Assembly (NCBI RefSeq): GCF_030689305.1 | Contig: NZ_JAUYVM010000019.1 | Location: forward strand, 1 to 64,000 | Source of the DNA: Vibrio penaeicida | GTDB taxonomy: Bacteria; Pseudomonadota; Gammaproteobacteria; Enterobacterales; Vibrionaceae | Length of the DNA: 64,000 nucleotides | Direction of reading: 5' to 3' | Part shown: one piece after another, positions 33,785 to 41,856 of the stretch | How positions within the stretch are numbered: the stretch's first letter is position 1 | Layout: the number at the start of each line of letters is the position of its first letter | Notes under the pieces: model-generated | The model's input: only the letters and a program-made list of their open reading frames with translations | Database searches by the model: none | What the model was told of the DNA's origin: nothing | Program-made: the position numbers and the translations under genes

Positions 33785-34837
33785 CTACGATTTAAGGAGC
33801 ACTTCTAGTGCTAGTTTATTGATAGTGATTCGAGAAGTTACGCCGTGATTGTCGTTCTGTATGACGGCGAGTTTTGCATCATCACTAAACAACGTTTTCA
33901 AACGAGCCCGAATGTTTTGCAATCCAATCCCATGCCCGCCAGATGCGTTATTACTCACCAACCCCACTCCGTTATCACTGACTTCAAGAATAATATCAAA
34001 CTGGCTTTGTGTAACACTCACATTAATATGCCCGCGGTTCATGCTGGGTTCCAACCCGTGCACAACGGCGTTCTCAACTAATGGCTGTAATAAAAATGGG
34101 GGCACCATCAACGCTTCAGCAGACTCGCCTTTTGTGACATTGTAACTCATAAGTTCACCCAGCCTAATCTGCTGAATGCCTAGATAAGCCGAAAGCAAAT
34201 CCAGTTCATGTTCTAGCGGTACGAACTGCGTTCGATTCTTTCGCAATGTAGCACGAAGCAAATCAGTTAAACGAGAAAGCATTTCTCTTGCACGCTCAGG
34301 ATCGCTCTCAATCAATACGTTGATGTTTGCTAGCGTGTTGAATAGGAAGTGTGGCTCAATTTGGCTTTGAAGCTGCTTGAGCTCTCCTAACACAAGTGCT
34401 TTCTCTTGATCAGCCTGAATTCTTCGAGATTTTTCAAGTTCATGTTTAGCTTGAATATTTTGCTCGTAGGAGTAGAAATAATAGAAACAAAATGCGCTGA
34501 AAATAAAACCCAATATCACAATGGGTTTCATGTCTTCATAAGTGGAAAAATTTGAGTATTCACTGACCCAATAGTGTGCATTGACACTACCACCAAGCAC
34601 GGACAGTATTAACGACAAAACATTCACGATCCTAGGTGAGAGTTCTGGCGTGAGTAAAGTGATTATTCTTTCACCAAGTATAGCGCTGTAGCCATATCCA
34701 AAACTTATCAGTAAATGTTTGTAATAAGGTGCTTCCCAAACATAGGATGTTACGATCGCAATAATCACACAAAATAGCGATGTAAAAGTGATGCTCTTAA
34801 CCCACTCATTTCGGAGCACACCGAATTCTGTAACCAT
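33785..34837 (-). CDS. LytS/YpdA-type sensor histidine kinase
   Basis: A 350-residue kinase with an N-terminal membrane region of about four helices (about 16-130), a short coiled linker (YEQNIQAKHELEKSRRIQADQEKAL) and the His_kinase domain. The phospho-acceptor is in LQSQIEPHFLFNTLANINVL (about residue 168). The ATPase region contains LLQPLVENAVVHGL, EVSDNGVGL and GHGIGLQNIRARL. There is no large extracytoplasmic domain, so it probably senses a membrane-embedded or cell-envelope signal. Its start overlaps the outer-membrane-protein stop as TAATG, making translation coupled. Confidence 0.92.
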   Translation of the reverse strand: MVTEFGVLRNEWVKSITFTSLFCVIIAIVTSYVWEAPYYKHLLISFGYGYSAILGERIITLLTPELSPRIVNVLSLILSVLGGSVNAHYWVSEYSNFSTYEDMKPIVILGFIFSAFCFYYFYSYEQNIQAKHELEKSRRIQADQEKALVLGELKQLQSQIEPHFLFNTLANINVLIESDPERAREMLSRLTDLLRATLRKNRTQFVPLEHELDLLSAYLGIQQIRLGELMSYNVTKGESAEALMVPPFLLQPLVENAVVHGLEPSMNRGHINVSVTQSQFDIILEVSDNGVGLVSNNASGGHGIGLQNIRARLKTLFSDDAKLAVIQNDNHGVTSRITINKLALEVLLKS

Positions 34838-36108
34838 TAAAATTTTCCCTTTAAATTTAATGAAATCATATGGCTAGTTTGTAAATTCTTATAGACTGAG
34901 CCTGATTTTCCGCCGTAAAAACGTGCAGCTAGTTCTGTTTCAAAACGGGCATTACCGTCGTCATACCACTCAATTCCAATTCTAGGTGTAGCTATTACTC
35001 CTCCGTCTTCCGGTGCAACAATAACGTCGACCGTAGGTGTGATTTTTTCAAACCACGAGGGCGCACTTTCCCAACTTGTGCCCTGCCAGCTTTGAGTATC
35101 CAATGCCCAGTGAAGCATCATGTTATGTTGGACCAAATTTGCACCCGAAAGCCCAAAAGCATAGGAATTGGCTAACCCATCTTGGTGATAGTCGTTTCGC
35201 AAAGAGGTGGCGCTTTCGAATGCATTTCTCCATTCACCATCACTCCATGCTCGGTTATCAAACCAGTATTCTGCAATCACGCTATGGCCTGAGTAACTAC
35301 TCCAGGTAACCCCCGTTAACGCTTGATAAGCACTGTCTTCCTTTCCAATTTCTACGGGTGAAAAGTGTGTATCTGGCTGCACGTATGTCATGTGTTTGCG
35401 TTGAATAACTGCTGAAGAATGCCATTCCCATTCGTGTCCAAAAACCGTCACCCAACTGCCACCAACCAGACCTTGGCGCACATTGTCATAATAAGCGAGT
35501 AACTGATACTCGCTATCACCTTCCAAACCGTAATAGCGAACTCCTAGTCCATTTTGTTCAGACGCTTCTTGTAACTCACTCCCTTCTTGCTGAGTAATCG
35601 AGGAAGTCGTCGCAAGAAGTGTCCATTCTCCTTTCGCACCATAGTGAGAAAGACTAAATAGCCCAACACCTTCCTCAACCTGAATGCCAACAGGGTTTCG
35701 TCGGTAAGGATTAAATACATCTAATGGACGGTAGCCATAGGCCACACCGTAATCTTGGCGAATTTTTCCTACTGTAATATCCCAGTACTCACTGCCTAGC
35801 TCTAACTCTCCTTGCCAAAAAAGCTCACGCACAATGATTTGATTTTCATTGCTTGCAGCGTTTTTTGACTGATGTAGATCATTGGCTAGTAAAGCAAATG
35901 TCCCTGAAGCTGAAAAGCCACTTAACTCCAATTCTAGTAAGGCGTCTACACTTTGTTCTTTGACTGCGCCGCTTGAAAAAAGTGGAGAGTTTGATCTTGG
36001 TGAAATGGAGTCCGCACTCACTGTCCAATCCCAATTTGCACTAAGCTCGGACGCGTTCAAAGAACCGGATAGCAAAAAAGCGATCGAGACGAGATTAAAA
36101 CGAGTCAC
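34837..36108 (-). CDS. Outer-membrane beta-barrel protein of the Lol-like unit
   Basis: A 423-residue precursor with a signal peptide (MTRFNLVSIAFLLSGSLNA, cleavage near 19). The mature part is a succession of amphipathic strands rich in Trp, Tyr and Gly (WDWTVSADS, ELFWQGELELGSEYWDITVG, YRPLDVFNPYRRNPVGIQ), ending in MISLNLKGKF with a C-terminal Phe. This suggests a beta-barrel in the outer membrane. Similar proteins accompany LolA-like and MacB-like genes in other proteobacteria, from memory. It may be the final receiver or exit component of the ABC system encoded just upstream. Confidence 0.8.
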   Translation of the reverse strand: MTRFNLVSIAFLLSGSLNASELSANWDWTVSADSISPRSNSPLFSSGAVKEQSVDALLELELSGFSASGTFALLANDLHQSKNAASNENQIIVRELFWQGELELGSEYWDITVGKIRQDYGVAYGYRPLDVFNPYRRNPVGIQVEEGVGLFSLSHYGAKGEWTLLATTSSITQQEGSELQEASEQNGLGVRYYGLEGDSEYQLLAYYDNVRQGLVGGSWVTVFGHEWEWHSSAVIQRKHMTYVQPDTHFSPVEIGKEDSAYQALTGVTWSSYSGHSVIAEYWFDNRAWSDGEWRNAFESATSLRNDYHQDGLANSYAFGLSGANLVQHNMMLHWALDTQSWQGTSWESAPSWFEKITPTVDVIVAPEDGGVIATPRIGIEWYDDGNARFETELAARFYGGKSGSVYKNLQTSHMISLNLKGKF

Positions 36109-36109
36109 G

Positions 36110-36904
36110 TTACAGCTCCGATACGCTATTTCGCACTAAATACGACGGGTTATAATATTTTTCCTCCAGCTCAAATGGTGAGATTTCTTTATATTCTATC
36201 TGGGTTTTTTTGTTCGGCTGAATCTTATCCAGTAACGTCATCGCAACAACAGCTCTCGACCCATTACGTTCACCTTTAGTAAACCAAGCCTCTTTTGCGA
36301 GCTTTCCAGATTTCAAAATCAAATTGGCTTTAATTGGAAAGTCTGTTTCGGGTGCAAGCCAAAGTTCAATGGTGTGGTAGCTCGCTCCTTTGGTTTTTGC
36401 GGTCAAAAGCAGTTTATTGCTTTCTATTTCGCTGCCATCAGGTTTGGTCACACTTTCGATTTGCTTAAACACCCCTTGATAGTCATCACTCCATGTTAGG
36501 GTTGATATATCACCAACAGACGCTTCTCCCAGTAGCTTTTGCATAGGCGTAATTCGAATAGGACGGCGACTCTTTGGCATCACCAGCCAATAGTTATCTT
36601 CCAGCATTAACATTTTTTGTCCTGCCTCTACCTTAGATTTAAAAATCACGAGAGACTGCCTTTGAGGGCGCGTATAAACGTGGTATTGGTGCGTTTTTTC
36701 CCTTTCATTGTTTTTGAAAAGATGAACAACAGACACGACTTTAGAGGACTCGTCTTCCATGCGATATTCATCCGCTTTTTTGAGCATTGCATTTACATCA
36801 AGCGTTGCCACGTCGGAAGTTGCATTTACTTGACCAGTCGTAAGCACCAATCCAGCCCCACTCAACATGCCAAGTAATACGATTCTGGAAATAAACTTAA
36901 ACAT
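36110..36904 (-). CDS. LolA-like outer-membrane lipoprotein-sorting protein
   Basis: A periplasmic protein of about 264 residues from MFKFISR, with a signal peptide ending near VNA-TSD. The body resembles the LolA/LolB unclosed-barrel fold: residues such as RPQRQSLVIFKSKVEAGQKML, YWLVMPKSRRPIRITPMQK and IELWLAPETDFPIKANLILKSG form the repeated strands. It would chaperone a lipid or lipoprotein through the periplasm. I select the ATG at 36904, which overlaps the permease 3' end by 8 bp, because it gives a proper signal sequence. It ends one base before the barrel gene. Confidence 0.85.
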   Translation of the reverse strand: MFKFISRIVLLGMLSGAGLVLTTGQVNATSDVATLDVNAMLKKADEYRMEDESSKVVSVVHLFKNNEREKTHQYHVYTRPQRQSLVIFKSKVEAGQKMLMLEDNYWLVMPKSRRPIRITPMQKLLGEASVGDISTLTWSDDYQGVFKQIESVTKPDGSEIESNKLLLTAKTKGASYHTIELWLAPETDFPIKANLILKSGKLAKEAWFTKGERNGSRAVVAMTLLDKIQPNKKTQIEYKEISPFELEEKYYNPSYLVRNSVSEL

Positions 36905-38180
36905 ATGCCAAAGCCTCTGTAATAGGTTTGTTTGCGCCCTTACGGGCAGAAAGATAAGCGGCAATGATGCAAATGATCATGACGCCAAGTGTCGAATACG
37001 CAGCGAGTTCTGGGGAGAAGTTTATTTGCAGCGGATAACCTTCACTGTGACCTGGAGGTGGCGGCATATCGATATCTACAACTAGCAGCAATAACCAAAT
37101 ACCAATACTGCCAATCACTCCTAAAATACTTCCAAAGAGCGCCAACAACCCTGCTTCTTTTATGAAGCCAGAGATAATTTCGCTGGAATACGTTCCAAGC
37201 GCGGATAACGTGCCGATTTCGCGAGTTCTTTCGGTCACCGACATCGTCATGGTGTTGAACAGAGAAACAAACACGACCAGCCCCATCACCAATCCCATGA
37301 TGCCAAAAATACGATCGTACAGGTCTTTGACTTTCTTGTAGAAAAAAGCGCGTTCTTGCCAAGGAGTCAGTTGGTAAGCTTGTTCGGAAGACGTGTTATC
37401 TATCAAGGATTGCACTTGTGCTTGCACCGATGAGGTTTGCTCTGTTTCAAAAAGAAAAACCGATAAAGTGCTTATCTTTTCAGACACCAAAAGCTCTTGA
37501 GCAGAATTGATATGAAGATACAGCTGACGCTTGTCTAATTCTGGTATACCTGTTGAGTAAATACCGCGAACCATAAAGTCCAACGCGTTAAGCGCGCCAT
37601 CACTTGTGGTAGCAAGAAGAGTCACCCAGTCCCCAACTTCTACTTTTAGGTTTCGTGCCAATTCATAGGCCAACATTATTTGAGGTTCTTCAGGGTTATA
37701 GCGACTCGATCGAGGGCTAGACAGTGTTCTCCCCTGTCGAACATCGAGAAAAGGTCCTTTTAGATCGAATTCTTTCTCATTAACACCATTGCCAACAAAG
37801 ATGGTTGATTTGTTTCCATTAGAAATCAAACCAGTAAAGTAAATTCGGGGTTGCACCGAGCGCACGTCATCCAAGGACATTATTTTTCCAACAAGCGCCT
37901 GAGTATTGGATAGCCCATTAGAGAGCGGCATTTCTTCATCTTCTTCAAAGAAACCTGGCTGGCTTAGTGTTAAATGCCCAGTGTCCCTAGCGGTAGACTC
38001 TTTGAGTGACTGATAAGTAAAAAGACCGAACCCACCTGCGCTCACCATAGCGAAAACCGCGATAGCCACAATAAAAACGGACAGTGCACTTCGGCGACCA
38101 TTTCGACGAAGATTTAAAACCGCATGGCGGAGCCCTTCGAATACACTCCATGCTGAAAGGGATGTGGTTAGCTTACCCAT
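36897..38180 (-). CDS. LolC/MacB-like ABC permease (FtsX family)
   Basis: A 427-residue mechanotransmission-type permease. TM1 lies at about 33-55 (SVFIVAIAVFAMVSAGGFGLF), followed by a large periplasmic domain of about 230 residues. Three C-terminal helices, including IFGIMGLVMGLVVFVSLFNTM, precede the conserved TERTREIGTLSALG. This is the layout of LolC/E and MacB rather than of a channel-type transporter, so it drives periplasmic extraction or export. Its ATG overlaps the ATPase gene by 13 bp. Only one permease is encoded, so it presumably acts as a homodimer. Confidence 0.92.
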   Translation of the reverse strand: MGKLTTSLSAWSVFEGLRHAVLNLRRNGRRSALSVFIVAIAVFAMVSAGGFGLFTYQSLKESTARDTGHLTLSQPGFFEEDEEMPLSNGLSNTQALVGKIMSLDDVRSVQPRIYFTGLISNGNKSTIFVGNGVNEKEFDLKGPFLDVRQGRTLSSPRSSRYNPEEPQIMLAYELARNLKVEVGDWVTLLATTSDGALNALDFMVRGIYSTGIPELDKRQLYLHINSAQELLVSEKISTLSVFLFETEQTSSVQAQVQSLIDNTSSEQAYQLTPWQERAFFYKKVKDLYDRIFGIMGLVMGLVVFVSLFNTMTMSVTERTREIGTLSALGTYSSEIISGFIKEAGLLALFGSILGVIGSIGIWLLLLVVDIDMPPPPGHSEGYPLQINFSPELAAYSTLGVMIICIIAAYLSARKGANKPITEALAYV

Positions 38181-38851
38181 TTGAGCGCCTCCTCTTGGAT
38201 ATGCCCATCAAACAGAGCAATCGTTCTGTCACAACGTTCCGCCATTCTTTGATCGTGCGTCGCGATAACAAAAGTGGTACCAAATTCCTGACCTAAAGAC
38301 TTCATGATATCAATCACCAACGTTGCGCTTTCGCTGTCTAAGCTGGCTGTCGGTTCGTCCGCAATAACGAGCTTGGGCTTGTTCACTAACGCGCGGGCGA
38401 TAGCGACACGCTGTTGTTGTCCGCCCGACAAATGATCGGGTCTATGATGAATAAACTCTGCCAACCCAACTTTTTCTAATATGCCTTCCGCAAGTTCATG
38501 TTGTTCGCGTTTGGAATACCCCACCAGCCTTAGTGGGTACATGACGTTTTCTAGTGCGGTCATCACTGGCACCAAATTAAAGCGCTGAAATATAAACCCC
38601 ATTTCAAAGCGGCGAATACGCGCCGCTTCTTGCATCTTTTTTGGCAGCGGTTCACCACCAAATTCAATATCACCGGAGTAATCGGTATCGAGCAATCCTA
38701 AAATATTGAGCAGTGTGCTTTTACCAGAACCAGAAGGACCACAAAGCGCGAGCATTTCACCTTTGCGAATATTACCCGTCGCGCCTTTCAACGCTGGAAC
38801 ATCGATCATTCCAAGTCGGTAGTTCTTCTTTATATGATTGAATCTAATCAT
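38168..38851 (-). CDS. LolD/MacB-like ABC ATPase
   Basis: A 227-residue ATP-binding subunit of the LolD/MacB/FtsE group. Walker A is CGPSGSGKST (about 38-47), the signature is LSGGQQQRVAIARAL and Walker B is LVIADEPTASLD. MLALCGPSGSG and NPxGFIFQRFNLVP-like stretches complete the fold. All catalytic residues are present. It energises the permease encoded immediately downstream. It follows the periplasmic-protein gene by 9 bp. Confidence 0.95.
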   Translation of the reverse strand: MIRFNHIKKNYRLGMIDVPALKGATGNIRKGEMLALCGPSGSGKSTLLNILGLLDTDYSGDIEFGGEPLPKKMQEAARIRRFEMGFIFQRFNLVPVMTALENVMYPLRLVGYSKREQHELAEGILEKVGLAEFIHHRPDHLSGGQQQRVAIARALVNKPKLVIADEPTASLDSESATLVIDIMKSLGQEFGTTFVIATHDQRMAERCDRTIALFDGHIQEEALKWVS

Positions 38852-38860
38852 GTTTCCCCC

Positions 38861-39505
38861 TTACGCTTTATCTAATAGAGCTTGGGCTTTTTGGGTTTCG
38901 GGGTGGGAAGCATTTTTCTTTTTCATCAGCGCCAACCATGCATTGGCGCGGTCGATATCTTCAGCGCGAATGGCGGTCTCAATGGCAAAGGTGTAGACCC
39001 AAGACGTGGCTTCAAAAGGGGCTTGCTGAAATTGCGATTCACCAAGTAAGTCAATAAACAAATCGTAGCCACGATCGAAGTGATTAAACATATCAGGGAG
39101 TTGGCTATAGGTTGCGGCAGACAATGCTCGTGCCAAATACGTGTCTGGCAGACCTTGTATAACCGGCTGGGATTCTAACGGGATAGATTGCGAAGCGATT
39201 AAACTTAATCCTTTGTCTATCGTAACCAGCCCTTGCTCCACATATTTCATTTTGTTCCAAGGCATCCAGGCATCACGCCCCTGCAAGGTTTGTGTACTGC
39301 CTAAGTAAACAAGACTTAGAGGTTTTGCACCTTCGCTTTGGATCAATTGGTTTAACTGCTTATAAACAAATTCGACTTTGTCCGTATCGCCTTGCGCGGC
39401 TTGATTGTATTCATTAATTAACTCGTTGGATGGGTTAGCGACAACTTGCGACATTCCAGCAAAAAGAAGTGACGAAATAACGAGTGCATTTTTTAAGACT
39501 TTCAT
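38861..39505 (-). CDS. Periplasmic helical protein heading the Lol-like unit
   Basis: A 214-residue precursor from MKVLKNALVISSLLF, with a signal peptide cleaved near VVA-NP. The mature protein is helical, with TPR-like spacing (LIQSEGAKPLSLVYLGSTQTLQGRDAW, ARALSAATYSQLPDMFNHFDRG, DRANAWLALMKKKNASHPETQKAQ). I choose 39505 because it gives the signal peptide; a frame to 39550 adds a non-hydrophobic tail. It is the first gene after the divergent promoter region. Its role may be substrate handling or complex assembly; no family is recognised with certainty. Confidence 0.75.
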   Translation of the reverse strand: MKVLKNALVISSLLFAGMSQVVANPSNELINEYNQAAQGDTDKVEFVYKQLNQLIQSEGAKPLSLVYLGSTQTLQGRDAWMPWNKMKYVEQGLVTIDKGLSLIASQSIPLESQPVIQGLPDTYLARALSAATYSQLPDMFNHFDRGYDLFIDLLGESQFQQAPFEATSWVYTFAIETAIRAEDIDRANAWLALMKKKNASHPETQKAQALLDKA

Positions 39506-39573
39506 AACCGATATCCATTCTGTAGTTGGTAAAGCTACTCTATTGCTCATGGACGCTCGGTTCTGTTGAATGC

Positions 39574-39603
39574 GACAAACGGTCGATATGCGGAGTGAAC
39601 GGT
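39574..39603. promoter_or_regulatory. Direct repeats resembling LytTR/AlgR binding sites
   Basis: GACAAACGG (39574-39582) and AGTGAACGG (39594-39602) share AACGGT and are 20 bp apart, about two helical turns. Read on the minus strand the first is CCGTTTGTC, very close to the AlgR half-site CCGTTCGTC. Further AACGG motifs occur at 39706 and 39717, just before the MipA-type gene. They lie in the divergent promoter region between the Lol-like unit and the MipA/OmpV gene, so the unit's LytTR regulator may control both. Confidence 0.55.
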
Positions 39604-39757
39604 TTTTTTACCTATACTCAATATTTATGTAAATTTTAGAAATCTAGGCATTTTTTTTGCTTAACGTTAACCGGACACACAATTTATTTGCCGCTTGTGA
39701 AAGAAAACGGGCAAAAAACGGTTCTATATGCCTGTTAAAAGGTCATGGATGTAAATT

Positions 39758-40483
39758 ATGAAAAATATTGTCGCACTCTCATTAGCATTGGTATCTGGTT
39801 CAGCATTAGCAATGGAACCAGTTGAGGAATATGGAATTATTGGCGCAAGCGGAACGTTTGGGCAGTCGATCTATTCAACAGAAGATTCAGCGCAGTTTGG
39901 TGTAACACCCAATCTGTTTTATTACGGTAATCGCGGGTTTATTGATGGCAGCTTGGCAAATTATAACCTCTTGCCGTACGTAGGCATTTCAGGAAATTGG
40001 CGATTCGCGCAAGTATCCAATACATTCGACACAATTCCGAATGGAATCGATGAACGAGATGGTAACTTAGAACTGGGGATTACACTCGGCACACCGGGTG
40101 CCCGGATCACCTACTTGCAAGACGTGATGTCTGTGCACGGAGGAAAAGAGATTCAGGTTCACCTTGGTAAAACATTCGATACCCCGATGCGCCGCTTCAC
40201 GTTAACACCCTATGTGGAATTGGATTGGAGAGACAGAAAATTGTCTCAGCACCTATATGGTGTAAGCGCGTCAGAATCAAGTGCTTCAAGCTTGATGAAG
40301 TACGACGCTTCAAGCAGCTATGTGTATCAGGCTGGTGTAATTGGCTTGTACGATTTTTCTAAAAAGCTGGTGATCATCAGTAAAGCTCGAATGGAAAGCC
40401 ACGATGATGATAGCCCAATTGTTCAACGTAGCTTCGGCTGGTCTTTTGAACTGGGTCTGACGTACAAATTTGCTGGGAAATAA
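39758..40483 (+). CDS. MipA/OmpV-family outer-membrane protein
   Basis: A 241-residue precursor with signal peptide MKNIVALSLALVSGSALA, cleaved before MEPVEEYG. The mature part resembles MipA/OmpV: YYGNRGFIDGSLANYNLLPYVGISGNWR and FTLTPYVELDWRDRKLSQHLYGV, ending in ELGLTYKFAGK. The family includes a murein-hydrolase scaffold in E. coli and antigens in vibrios; the exact role here is open. It diverges from the Lol-like/LytTR unit, and such proteins are often targets of envelope-sensing two-component systems. Confidence 0.9.
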   Translation: MKNIVALSLALVSGSALAMEPVEEYGIIGASGTFGQSIYSTEDSAQFGVTPNLFYYGNRGFIDGSLANYNLLPYVGISGNWRFAQVSNTFDTIPNGIDERDGNLELGITLGTPGARITYLQDVMSVHGGKEIQVHLGKTFDTPMRRFTLTPYVELDWRDRKLSQHLYGVSASESSASSLMKYDASSSYVYQAGVIGLYDFSKKLVIISKARMESHDDDSPIVQRSFGWSFELGLTYKFAGK

Positions 40484-40617
40484 TGGCGAATTTAACTATT
40501 AATGTTAGTTAATTTCACCTGACTGACCATGGCAGTCTATACAAATCAATAAGTTAAAACTGGCACGCATATTGAAATAGGTATATTCAATTATGTGTGC
40601 TTTTTAATTTGATTTGA

Positions 40618-41358
40618 ATGGATTTGATTATGTCTTCAGTGTCTAAAAGGTTCTCTCTAAGCAAAGTACTTTCCTCTACTAATGTGTTCTCTCCTGTAAA
40701 AGGGATAAATGCACTACTGTTCACCATCGCAATCATTTCATTGATTGTCGCCGACTCTGCGCTAGCAGATGAAGAACGCGCCTTTCCAGTCAACGATTTT
40801 CATTCTCTCTCTGTCGCTAAAGATGTCAGCGTGTCTGTAATTTGTGGCTCTGATCCAATGGTTATCGCCAAAGGCCATAAAGATGTACTCGATGATCTGG
40901 ACATTGACCAATCTAACGGAACACTGTCCATTTCTAATGATGGTGAAGATCCCGGTATATTTTCGAGTAAACATCTTGATATCAGTGTTATCACCAATAA
41001 GCCAATTCATGATATTCAGGCGATAATGGGTAGCCAACTTCAAGCTCATCCCTGCGCAATCTCAGATAAAAACCTTCATGTCGTCGCCAGCATGGGCGCA
41101 GATGTAAAAATAGAGGGCAAAGTCCAATACTTAAATGCAGAATTTTCAATGGGTGCGAATTTTAATGAAAAGGAATCGGATCTCCAAATAGAGCGAGCGA
41201 ATGTGGATGCCGCAATGGGTGTAAACGCGTTTCTCTGTGGGGCTAAGTATGTATCCGGAGAACAAGCAGCAGGTACGCTACTCAACATAGGGCAAGATAC
41301 ACAACAAAATATATCAACCGCGATGGGGGCAGCTGTTTCCAAGGCAGGTTGCAGCTAA
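40618..41358 (+). CDS. Exported DUF2807 (head-GIN) protein with a long N-terminal region
   Basis: A 246-residue protein. A hydrophobic segment (LLFTIAIISLIVADSALA) lies at about residues 33-50, followed by DEERAFPVNDFHSLSVAKDVSVSVICGS. That is the usual opening of the DUF2807 right-handed beta-helix. Repeated short strands follow (MGADVKIEGKVQYLNAEFSMG, VDAAMGVNAFLCGA). The roughly 32 polar residues before the hydrophobic core are unusual for a signal peptide and might be an anchor extension. An ATG at 40630 with GGAT before it is an alternative start that shortens this only by four residues. Function is unknown. Confidence 0.8.
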   Translation: MDLIMSSVSKRFSLSKVLSSTNVFSPVKGINALLFTIAIISLIVADSALADEERAFPVNDFHSLSVAKDVSVSVICGSDPMVIAKGHKDVLDDLDIDQSNGTLSISNDGEDPGIFSSKHLDISVITNKPIHDIQAIMGSQLQAHPCAISDKNLHVVASMGADVKIEGKVQYLNAEFSMGANFNEKESDLQIERANVDAAMGVNAFLCGAKYVSGEQAAGTLLNIGQDTQQNISTAMGAAVSKAGCS

Positions 41359-41398
41359 TTTATACCCATTAATTAAGTTTGAATAATCCTAAATATAC

Positions 41399-41434
41399 GT
41401 ACACAATAGGTTTTACACCAAACCTATTGTGTAC
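41399..41434. other. Perfect 15-bp stem-loop after the DUF2807 gene
   Basis: GTACACAATAGGTTT (41399-41413) and AAACCTATTGTGTAC (41420-41434) are perfectly complementary around the six-base loop TACACC. No T run follows on either strand, so a classic intrinsic terminator is not obvious. A transcript-end protector, a terminator of lesser strength, or a symmetric protein-binding site are possible. It lies 40 bp after the DUF2807 stop and more than 420 bp before the porin start. Confidence 0.8.
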
Positions 41435-41856
41435 TAGAATCGACATGTAGAAAAGAAAAGTTCCGTCCATACGATGAAAGCAACGCGATGCACATCATGT
41501 TTTTTATATCAAATACCTCAAAACACGTAAATTTCTAAAAAATCCACAACAAACTCTCCCAATGTTTAGCCCCATCACAAGCAGGGGTTAGTTAACTTAC
41601 GCTCAAACAATAATCACTTTTTTTCTTTTTATATTTCTTCCTAGAAACATCATATCTCTTTGTTAAATAAGAATTTATATTTATCTCAAAATCTAAATTT
41701 TGACGCTCTTCAAAACGATTTCCGCTAAAAATTCGCGACAATAAATTTCTCATTAAGCTTATTCACGTACTCAATCGAACCAAGATTTCGGTGTGCGAGT
41801 ATCCAGCGGCCTATCAATGCTGGCACACCAAAAAGCTATGTATTTTAGGAGTTAAC
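41435..41856. other. Long AT-rich porin upstream region
   Basis: The 422 bp from the hairpin to the porin ATG hold no gene that I can support. The region is AT-rich, with several T and A runs, as is usual for highly expressed porin promoters controlled by OmpR-like regulators. I cannot point to a specific box. AGGAG stands seven bases before the ATG at 41857. Confidence 0.45.

Noticed and set aside
41399..41434. Classic rho-independent terminator
   Set aside because: The stem is perfect but no T run follows on either strand, so it is listed as a stem-loop of unknown role.
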